Positions 57,912 to 64,000 of a stretch of DNA of 64,000 nucleotides are shown here, piece after piece (positions within the stretch are counted from its first letter, which is position 1; every line of letters starts with the position of its first letter). The position numbers were made by a program, and so were the translations under genes. Location: contig NZ_CP058214.1 of assembly GCF_015482775.1 (NCBI RefSeq), positions 4,566,537-4,630,536 on the forward strand, given 5' to 3'. The notes beneath the pieces are model-generated. The model did no database searches, was not told where the DNA came from, and was given only the letters and a program-made list of their open reading frames with translations. The DNA comes from Kaustia mangrovi. GTDB lineage: Bacteria; Pseudomonadota; Alphaproteobacteria; Rhizobiales; Im1.

Positions 57912-58235
57912 ATGAGCACCTTCGACAAGCGCGAAGAAGGGTTCGAGCGTCGGTTCGTGCATGACGAGGAGCTGCGGTTCAAGGCAACGGCGCGGCGCAA
58001 CAAGCTGCTCGGCCTGTGGGCGGCGGGCAAGCTCGGCCTTGCCGGCACGGAGGCGGAGGACTACGCGAAGTCGGTGGTGCGCGCCGATTTCGAGGAGCCG
58101 GGCGACGAGGACGTGTTCCGCAAGATCCGCAAGGACTTCGACGAAAAGGGCGTCGAGCAGTCCGACCACCAGATCCGGCGGACCATGGACGAGCTGATGC
58201 AGACCGCCGTAGAGCAGGTCCGCAGCGAGGCCTGA
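57912..58235 (+). CDS. F1-ATPase zeta-type inhibitor (DUF1476)
   Basis: 107 residues beginning MSTFDKREEGFERRFVHDEE, with the helical DUF1476 pattern through LRFKATARRNKLLGLWAAGK. In Paracoccus and relatives this protein is the zeta subunit, whose N-terminal region blocks rotation of F1-ATPase in the hydrolysis direction. A position next to purC/purS/purQ is common in alphaproteobacteria. ATG follows AAGGAGACGAGGCCCC. Confidence 0.93.
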   Translation: MSTFDKREEGFERRFVHDEELRFKATARRNKLLGLWAAGKLGLAGTEAEDYAKSVVRADFEEPGDEDVFRKIRKDFDEKGVEQSDHQIRRTMDELMQTAVEQVRSEA

Positions 58236-58293
58236 CGGGGCACGCCCCGCGCCGGCCGGCTCACCTTAGGGAACATTTCGGGAGGGGGACGCC

Positions 58294-59067
58294 ATGTCCG
58301 CACAGACCTTGCGCGACCGGCTTGCGGGTGGGCGCCCGCTCTTCATGTCGTGGTCCATGCTGCCCGGCACGCTCGGTGCGGAGCTTCTGGCCCAGCAGCC
58401 GTGGGATGCCTGCGTGATCGACATGCAGCACGGGCTGATCGGCTATCAGGAAGCCCGCGACATGGCCGCGACGGTCATGGCGCTCGACAAACCCACAGTG
58501 GTGCGCGTGCCGGTCGGGGCCCATGGCCTTATGGGCCGGGTGCTCGATATCGGGGTGGAAGGGCTCATCGCGCCCATGGTCAATACCGGCGAGGATGCGC
58601 GTGCATTGGCCGCGGCCACCAAGTATCCCCCGGTCGGCGAGCGAAGCTGGGGCGCCTATCGCGCCATCGGCTCGGCGGGCCTCGGCCAGGAGGACTATCT
58701 CGCCGCGGCCAACGGGCTCGCCGTCTCCTTCGCCATGATCGAGACGCGCACCGCGCTCGACAATCTCGACGAGATCGCGGCGACGCCGGGGATCGACGGG
58801 CTGTTCGTCGGCCCCAACGACCTCACCATCTCGCTCACCGGCGGGACGTCGCTGGATGCGATGGGAACGCCGGAGGTGCGCGAGGCCATCTCGCTCATCG
58901 CGGCGAAGGCCTCGGAGAACGGGCTGGTCGCCGGCATCTATTGCGGCACGCCCGATTTCGCGCTCACTCATGCCGAGCTCGGCTACAGCTTCCTTGCGGT
59001 TGGCACCGACAGGGGCTTCCTCGCCGAGGGCGCGGCCAACGCCCTTGCTCGGCTCGGGCGGGGCTGA
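58294..59067 (+). CDS. HpcH/HpaI-family aldolase
   Basis: 257 residues of TIM-barrel class II aldolase. LAQQPWDACVIDMQHGLIGY carries the catalytic His region, PMVNTGEDARALAAATKYPP follows, and the metal Glu/Asp is in FAMIETRTALDNLDEI and GLFVGPNDLTISL. It probably cleaves or forms 4-hydroxy-2-oxo acids. The physiological substrate is not indicated by the neighbours. It lies 58 nt after the DUF1476 gene. Confidence 0.9.
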   Translation: MSAQTLRDRLAGGRPLFMSWSMLPGTLGAELLAQQPWDACVIDMQHGLIGYQEARDMAATVMALDKPTVVRVPVGAHGLMGRVLDIGVEGLIAPMVNTGEDARALAAATKYPPVGERSWGAYRAIGSAGLGQEDYLAAANGLAVSFAMIETRTALDNLDEIAATPGIDGLFVGPNDLTISLTGGTSLDAMGTPEVREAISLIAAKASENGLVAGIYCGTPDFALTHAELGYSFLAVGTDRGFLAEGAANALARLGRG

Positions 59068-59172
59068 GCGGGCAGCGCTTTCCCGCAGGCCCCTGGGCCG
59101 ATTTGACCTCCGCGCCGCAAGGCACGACAGTGGTGGCCGGCCGAAGGCCCAGGATCATCGCGGAAAACGCCC

Positions 59173-60414
59173 ATGGACCAGACGACGCCATCCACCCCCG
59201 GCCGGGACGCCGTCCTGGAGCAGCTCGTCGATCTGACGCTCGCCGCCGGCACGGTTCCCTATCAGACGGACAAGTATTTCAGCCATGCGCGCCGGGTCGT
59301 GGAGACCCACGGCGACCAGGAGGTGGTCTACGCGCTCTTCCTGCGCCGGCGCGTGATCGCCGCGCTCGAGCCCGCGTTGCGGCTGTTGCGCCGGCTCGTG
59401 CCGGAGGCGCGCGTCACGCGCTTCTTCGACGAGGGCGAGATCGTGCCGTCGGAGAAGAAGCTCCTGGAGGTCTCCGGCCCCTATTCGAAGCTCTCCGAGG
59501 TCGAGACGCTGCTCCTCCAGAAGGTCGGCGTGCCGTGCGTGTGCGCCGTCAATGCCTATGACATGTGCCGCGCCATGCCCGACGCGGCCTTCCTCGACAT
59601 GCATGGCCGCCACGGCACGGGCGCGGAGATGAACCTCCTCGCCGCCTATGGCGCCGCCGTCGGAAGCGAGACGGCGAAGTTCCACAATGACGGGAAGGTG
59701 AGGGGCTTCGTCGGCTCCTCGCAGGACCTGACCGCTCCGCTCTACGGTGCCGCGGCCGGCTCGGGCACCATGCCGCACGCGCTCATCGGCTATACGGACG
59801 GCGACGTGCTGGAGGCGCTGAAGCTGTTTGTGGAGACGGTGCCGGAGAGCCCGACGGCGATTGCGCTCGTCGACTATCTGGGGCTTGAGGTCACCGATAC
59901 GCTGCGCTGCGCGCGCTGGTTCTACGACGAGGCCGGGCTGGACGCATCCGGCAAGGTGTTCGGCGTGCGCATCGACACCCATGGCGGGCGCTTCGCGGAA
60001 GGCCTCGACTACGAGAAATCCGTCGATGTGGTCGGCGAATGGCTCGATGTGGACGGCGAGTACAACATCGTGGAGAGGGTGCTCGGCGCGAGCGTCTTCC
60101 AGCTCGATACCGGCAATATCCTGATCGACCGGGCGCGGCGGATCCTGTTCGGCAAGGGCGTGTCGGCGGCCTCCATCATCCATGTGCGCCGGGCGCTCGA
60201 CGCGGCGGGCTACACGCAGGCGACCATCGTCGCCTCCTCCGGATTCGACCGGCAGAAGTGCCAGATCATGGGCGCGGCCAGCGTGCCAGCCAATGTCGTC
60301 GGCACCGGCAGCTTCCTGCCGGACAAGCTGTCGGAGACCTATGCGACCGCCGACATCATCTCCTATGGCGGCGTGACGCGCGTGAAGACAGGCCGCGAGA
60401 ACCTGCTGGAATAG
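59173..60414 (+). CDS. pncB: Nicotinate phosphoribosyltransferase
   Basis: 413 residues. TDKYFSHARRVVETHGDQEV at the N-terminus, FLDMHGRHGTGAEMN in the middle, and VFGVRIDTHGGRFAEGLDYE and IVASSGFDRQKCQIMGAASV near the phosphoribosyl site point to the nicotinate/quinolinate PRTase fold. It converts nicotinate and PRPP to NaMN in NAD salvage. The sequence is of the alphaproteobacterial subtype, shorter at the N-terminus than E. coli PncB. It is convergent with purB. Confidence 0.85.
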   Translation: MDQTTPSTPGRDAVLEQLVDLTLAAGTVPYQTDKYFSHARRVVETHGDQEVVYALFLRRRVIAALEPALRLLRRLVPEARVTRFFDEGEIVPSEKKLLEVSGPYSKLSEVETLLLQKVGVPCVCAVNAYDMCRAMPDAAFLDMHGRHGTGAEMNLLAAYGAAVGSETAKFHNDGKVRGFVGSSQDLTAPLYGAAAGSGTMPHALIGYTDGDVLEALKLFVETVPESPTAIALVDYLGLEVTDTLRCARWFYDEAGLDASGKVFGVRIDTHGGRFAEGLDYEKSVDVVGEWLDVDGEYNIVERVLGASVFQLDTGNILIDRARRILFGKGVSAASIIHVRRALDAAGYTQATIVASSGFDRQKCQIMGAASVPANVVGTGSFLPDKLSETYATADIISYGGVTRVKTGRENLLE

Positions 60415-60456
60415 GGCAGGGCGCGCCGTCGGGGGACGGCGCTCGCAACCGTCCGC

Positions 60457-61761
60457 TCACGCGTCGAAGACGCGGGCGAAGACCGTATCGACATTCCTGG
60501 TGTGGTAGTCGAGGTCGAACAGCGCCTCCAACTCCGCATCCGTGAGCTTCGCGGAGACGTCCGGATCCTTCTTCAGAAGATCGAGGAACTGGCCTTCGCC
60601 GCGCCAGACCGGCATGGCGTTGCGCTGGACGAGGGAATAGGCGTCCTCGCGCGAGACGCCGGCCTGGGTGAGGGCGAGCAGCACGCGCTGGGAATGGACG
60701 AGGCCGCCGAGCCGGTCGAGATTGCGCTGCATGGCGTCCGGATAGACGACGAGCTTCTCCACCACACCGGCAAGCCGCCTCAGCGCAAAGTCGAGATGGA
60801 CGGTCGCGTCCGGCCCGATGCCGCGTTCCACGGAGGAGTGGGAGATGTCGCGCTCGTGCCACAGGGCGACATTCTCCAGCGCCGGGGTGACGGCGGAGCG
60901 GACCAGGCGGGCAAGGCCCGTCAGGTTCTCCGTCAGCACCGGGTTGCGCTTGTGCGGCATTGCGGACGAGCCCTTCTGGCCGGCGGAGAAATACTCCTCC
61001 GCCTCCAGCACCTCGGTGCGCTGGAGATGGCGGATCTCGGTGGCGAGGTTCTCGATGGAGCTCGCGACCACGCCGAGCGTTGCGAAATACATCGCATGGC
61101 GGTCGCGCGGGATGACCTGGGTCGACACCGTCTCCGGCTTGAGCCCCATGGCCTTGGCGACATGCTCCTCCACGCGCGGGTCGATATTGGCGAAGGTTCC
61201 CACGGCGCCGGAGATGGCGCAGGTCGCGACCTCCGCGCGGGCCGCTTCCAGCCGGGCGCGGCAGCGCGCGAAGGCGGCGTAGTGGCCGGCGAGTTTGAGG
61301 CCGAAGGTGGTCGGCTCGGCATGAATGCCGTGGCTGCGGCCGATGGAGGGTGTGTATTTGTGCTCCAGCGCCCGGCTCTCGAGCGCGGCGAGGACCGCGT
61401 CGACATCTGCCAGCAGGAGGTCGGCGGCACGCACGAGCTGCACATTGAGGCAGGTATCGAGCACGTCCGAGGAGGTCATGCCCTGATGGACGAACCGCGC
61501 CTCCGGCCCGACGATCTCGGAGAGATGGGTCAGGAAGGCGATGACGTCGTGCTTCACCTCGCGCTCGATCTCGTCGATCCGGTCGACGTCGAACGTCGCC
61601 GCGCCGCCCTTCTCCCAGACCGTGCGCGCGGCCTCCTCGGGCACCTTGCCGAGCGCGGCCATGGCGTCGAGCGCATGGGCCTCGATCTCGAACCAGATGC
61701 GGAACTTGGAGGCGGGCGACCAGATCTCGGCCATTTCGGGCCGTGTGTAGCGCGGAATCAT
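60457..61761 (-). CDS. purB: Adenylosuccinate lyase
   Basis: 434 residues of the fumarase/aspartase superfamily. [20 protein letters not shown] at the start, [20 protein letters not shown] with the catalytic His, and the signature [20 protein letters not shown]. It acts twice in purine synthesis (SAICAR and adenylosuccinate cleavage). ATG 61761 is preceded by GAGGACAGTCCGCCG. Confidence 0.97.
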   Translation of the reverse strand: MIPRYTRPEMAEIWSPASKFRIWFEIEAHALDAMAALGKVPEEAARTVWEKGGAATFDVDRIDEIEREVKHDVIAFLTHLSEIVGPEARFVHQGMTSSDVLDTCLNVQLVRAADLLLADVDAVLAALESRALEHKYTPSIGRSHGIHAEPTTFGLKLAGHYAAFARCRARLEAARAEVATCAISGAVGTFANIDPRVEEHVAKAMGLKPETVSTQVIPRDRHAMYFATLGVVASSIENLATEIRHLQRTEVLEAEEYFSAGQKGSSAMPHKRNPVLTENLTGLARLVRSAVTPALENVALWHERDISHSSVERGIGPDATVHLDFALRRLAGVVEKLVVYPDAMQRNLDRLGGLVHSQRVLLALTQAGVSREDAYSLVQRNAMPVWRGEGQFLDLLKKDPDVSAKLTDAELEALFDLDYHTRNVDTVFARVFDA

Positions 61762-61864
61762 CGGCGGACTGTCCTCAAAGGGGATTATCGGTTCCGGGGC
61801 GAACGGATGCGAGGTTGCTCTAGCAGAAGCGGGAGCCCCGCTCAATGCGCCAGAACGGCCGCCG

Positions 61865-62671
61865 TCAGCCGCCGAGCGAGCGGGCGAGGGCGGCGATGCG
61901 GCCGGCGGCCTCGCGCAGCGGCGGCAGGAAACGCTCCGTCATCTCCTCGACACTCACCCGGCCGGCATGGGTGGAGACGTTGAGGGCCGCCATGGCGCGC
62001 CCGTCGGCATGGCGGACCGGCACGGCGATGGAGCGCAGGCCGATCTCCAGCTCCTGGTCGACGACCGCGTGGCCCGCCGCGGCGACCCGGTCGAGCTCGG
62101 CTGCGAGCGCGGCCCGGTCGGTTATCGTGTGCGGCGTGTGGCGGGCAAGGCTCAGGGCGGAGAGGGCGGCCGCGCGCTCGGCGGGCTCCAGAAACGCCAG
62201 TATGGCGCGGCCCATGGAGGTGCAATGGGCGGGCAGGCGCGAGCCGACGGTGAGGTTGACCGACATGACGCGATTGGCCGCGGCGCGCGCCACATAGACC
62301 ACATCCGGCCCGTCGAGGATGGCCGCCGAGCAGGATTCGTTGAGCGTTCGGCTCACGGCTCGCAAATGCGGTTCGGCCAGGTGCCACAGAAGCCCCATGC
62401 CGAGCCGCGAGCCCGCCACAGCGAGCAGGCGTGCGGTGAGCGCGAAGCGCTTGCCCGTCCGTGCCGCATAGCCCAGATCGACAAGCGTCAGCAGGAAGCG
62501 GCGGGCCGTCGCGCGCGACATGCCGGCGGCGTCGGCGACCTCGGTGAGCGTCAGGCTTTCCGGCGCGCGGGCGAGCACCTCCATGACGTGGAGCCCCTTG
62601 GCGAGCGAGCTCACATGGTCCCGGCGGTCGGCCTCCGCCGGCGGGTCGGTCCTGCTGTCCTGCATGGTCAT
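61865..62671 (-). CDS. IclR-family regulator (PcaR/PcaU/PobR-like)
   Basis: 268 residues. The N-terminal winged helix is LAKGLHVMEVLARAPESLTL then MSRATARRFLLTLVDLGYA. The effector domain holds LNESCSAAILDGPDVVYVAR, LPAHCTSMGRAILAFL and EIGLRSIAVPVRHADGRAMA. The NHTS/GRAI block resembles the PcaR/PobR subgroup for aromatic acid catabolism. It is divergent from the CoA-transferase genes, with a perfect 15-bp palindrome between them, so it probably controls them in response to an aromatic-pathway intermediate such as 3-oxoadipate. Confidence 0.9.
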   Translation of the reverse strand: MTMQDSRTDPPAEADRRDHVSSLAKGLHVMEVLARAPESLTLTEVADAAGMSRATARRFLLTLVDLGYAARTGKRFALTARLLAVAGSRLGMGLLWHLAEPHLRAVSRTLNESCSAAILDGPDVVYVARAAANRVMSVNLTVGSRLPAHCTSMGRAILAFLEPAERAAALSALSLARHTPHTITDRAALAAELDRVAAAGHAVVDQELEIGLRSIAVPVRHADGRAMAALNVSTHAGRVSVEEMTERFLPPLREAAGRIAALARSLGG

Positions 62672-62691
62672 GGCGCTCGGAGGTCCTCGGC

Positions 62692-62720
62692 TTGACAAGG
62701 GGAGGGGCGGTCAATACGGT
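62692..62720 (+). promoter_or_regulatory. Sigma-70-like promoter of the CoA-transferase genes
   Basis: TTGACA, 17 nt, then TACGGT. It lies ~60 nt upstream of the ATG at 62780, with the palindrome 62741-62755 about 20 nt downstream of the -10 element. The -35 is perfect, the -10 weak. Confidence 0.5.
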
Positions 62721-62740
62721 GACCGCATTGTAGCAAAAAA

Positions 62741-62755
62741 GTTCGCATTGCGAAC
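62741..62755. promoter_or_regulatory. Perfect 15-bp palindrome, IclR-type operator candidate
   Basis: GTTCGCATTGCGAAC (7-1-7). PcaR/PobR-type IclR regulators bind GTTCG-rich palindromes of this length. Its position downstream of the putative -10 and between the divergent regulator and CoA-transferase genes suits a repressor or dual site. Confidence 0.65.
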
Positions 62756-62779
62756 CTATAAAGCGACCGGCAGGCAGCA

Positions 62780-63626
62780 ATGGCACAATTCCTCGACCTC
62801 GCCGACGCCGTGGAGGATATCGTCCGCGACGGCGGATACCGTGGCGATGGAAGGCTTCACCCACCTCATTCCCCATGCCGCGGGCCACGAGACCATCCGT
62901 CAGGGACGCAAGGACCTGACGCTCATCCGCATGACGCCCGACATCGTCTACGACCAGATGATCGGGGCGGGGTGTGCGCGCAAGATCGTGTTCTCCTGGG
63001 GCGGCAATCCGGGGGTGGGATCGCTGCATCGCATGCGCGAGGCGATCGAGAAGGGCTGGCCCGCGCCGCTGGAGGCGGAGGAGCACAGCCATGCCGCCAT
63101 GGCCAACGCCTATGAGGCGGGCGCGCCGGGCTGCCCTGCGCCGTATTCCGAGGCTATCTCGGGGCGGACCTCGCAAGGGTCAATCCGAATATCCGGTCCG
63201 TCACCTGCCCGTTCACGGGCGAGAAGCTCGCCGCCGTTCCCGCGATCCGCCCCGACGCCGCGGTCGTCCACGCCCAGAAGGCCGACCGAGAGGGCAATGT
63301 GCTGATCGAGGGCATTGTCGGCGTGCAGAAGGAGGCGGTGCTCTCCGCAAGCCGCTCGCTGGTGACGGTGGAGGAGGTCGTCGACAGCTTCGGGCCGCGC
63401 AGCCCCAATGCGGTCGTCCTGCCAAGCTGGGCGGTGTCGGCCATCGCCGTCGTGCCGGGCGGCGCGCATCCCTCCTATGCCCATGGCTACTACAAGCGCG
63501 ACAACGCCTTCTACAAGGCCTGGGACGCCATCTCGCGCGACCGCGACGCCTTCACCGCCTGGATCGATGAGCATGTCCTGAAGGGCGGGCCGGGCGTTTT
63601 CGCGCCAGTTCGTCGAGCCAGCATGA
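62780..63626 (+). CDS. 3-oxoacid CoA-transferase subunit A (3-oxoadipate type), several frameshifts in this sequence
   Basis: Pieces from shifted frames add to one subunit: MAQFLDLADAVEDIVRDG, then (after an extra G near 62833) VAMEGFTHLIPHAAGHETIR and KIVFSWGGNPGVGSLHRMRE, then (after a lost base near 63132) LADLARVNPNIRSVTCPFTG, ADREGNVLIEGIVGVQKEAV and AHPSYAHGYYKRDNAFYKAW. After a third shift near 63605 it ends QFVEPA-TGA at 63626. It transfers CoA between succinyl-CoA and a 3-oxo acid, typically 3-oxoadipate in the beta-ketoadipate pathway. The frame breaks with otherwise conserved codons point to poor sequence quality rather than decay. Confidence 0.75.
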
Positions 63627-63641
63627 GGAAGGGGCAGGCGC

Positions 63642-64000
63642 ATGATCCGGCTATACCGCAACGGAGATGATGACCGGTCGCCGCCGCGGGGCGCTGAAGA
63701 ACGAGGATGTGTGCGTGGCCGGCTGATGCCGTCCGCCGCGGCCAATCTGGCGCGGCTGACCACGCGCCGGAGGTCGCTCTCGTCTATGAATCGGGCACGC
63801 TCGACACGCGCCCCGACGTGCTGCCGCTCTCCATCGGCGACGGCGAGCTGTGCGAGACGGCGCTGACCACGTCTCCGTGCGGAGATGTTCCGCTACTGGC
63901 TGCAGGGCGGGCGCATCACCGTCGGCTTCCTCGGGCCGCGCAGATTGACAAGTTCGCCAATATCACACCACCGTCATCGGCGATTACGACGACCCGAAGG
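63642..64000 (+). CDS. 3-oxoacid CoA-transferase subunit B, partial, many frameshifts in this sequence
   Basis: Starts at ATG 63642 (MIRLYRNGD) behind AGGAAGGGGCAGG and runs off the window. Recognisable pieces in changing frames are ALKNEDVCVAG, PSAAANLARLT, EVALVYESGTLDTRPDVLPL followed by SIGDGELCETALT, FRYWLQGGRITVGFLG, and VIGDYDDPK. Together they match the beta subunit of the 3-oxoadipate-type CoA-transferases, including the SxGxGE nucleotide region. At least six one- or few-base deletions are needed in ~360 bp. It forms an operon with subunit A (15 nt gap). Confidence 0.65.

Overview
The window is a GC-rich bacterial chromosome segment, almost certainly from an alphaproteobacterium and most likely Hyphomicrobiales (Rhizobiales) or a close relative. 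The signs are an Omp25/31-type small beta-barrel porin family, a CckA hybrid kinase, a DksA with a single zinc-finger cysteine, a DUF1476 (F1-ATPase zeta inhibitor) gene beside purC/purS/purQ, recA followed by alaS, and an SOS-box-like GAAC-N7 repeat upstream of recA. No rRNA, tRNA, CRISPR array, integrase or intact IS element was seen.

Layout. 1-5.5 kb: the end of a FUSC-type membrane protein, then an outer-membrane beta-barrel cluster with three intact paralogues, one decayed copy and one 3' scrap. The copies share terminators and an 18-bp palindrome at a fixed distance upstream of each intact start. A broken antitoxin-like HTH gene lies between them. 5.5-8.5 kb: XRE-cupin regulator, FAS1 protein, DUF378 protein, a conserved hypothetical, cold-shock protein and ribosomal protein S21. 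8.7-14.2 kb: a methanethiol-oxidase (SBP56) / SCO1 / truncated globin / adenylate cyclase operon, divergent from a wHTH-TPR regulator. 14.2-26.5 kb: cyanide-insensitive bd oxidase, SDR, FemAB/CelD-like acyltransferase, CoxE-type VWA protein, cupin, DUF2182/DUF1326 pair, small bactofilin, indolepyruvate/phenylpyruvate decarboxylase, and a hydrolase-fold TPR protein lacking its nucleophile. 26.6-34.6 kb: M48 protease, YcjF/YcjX pair, SixA, MetA, a P-loop ATPase and a methyltransferase. 34.8-42.5 kb: MoxR ATPase, DksA, CDF transporter, FliO-like protein, CckA, amidase. 43-57 kb: phospholipid genes (plsC, cdsA, CDP-alcohol transferase), recA, alaS, cyclic-nucleotide-gated K+ channel, GFA protein, icd, glpQ, trmJ, GNAT, purQ/purS/purC. 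57.9-64 kb: ATPase zeta inhibitor, HpcH aldolase, nicotinate phosphoribosyltransferase, purB, and an IclR regulator divergent from a 3-oxoadipate-type CoA-transferase pair cut by the window edge.

Sequence quality. mtoX, cioB, the CDP-alcohol transferase and alaS each lack one base in a G/C homopolymer. alaS is essential, so these look like sequencing or assembly errors. The CoA-transferase genes in the last 1.2 kb carry many more such indels, as expected near a poorly covered contig end. The substitution-type stop codons in the porin and antitoxin remnants are different and look like real decay.

The most interesting regions are the porin cluster with its shared operator-like palindrome, the mtoX-sco-globin-cyclase operon, and an unexplained convergent gap at 42.5-43.1 kb that ends in a strong terminator.
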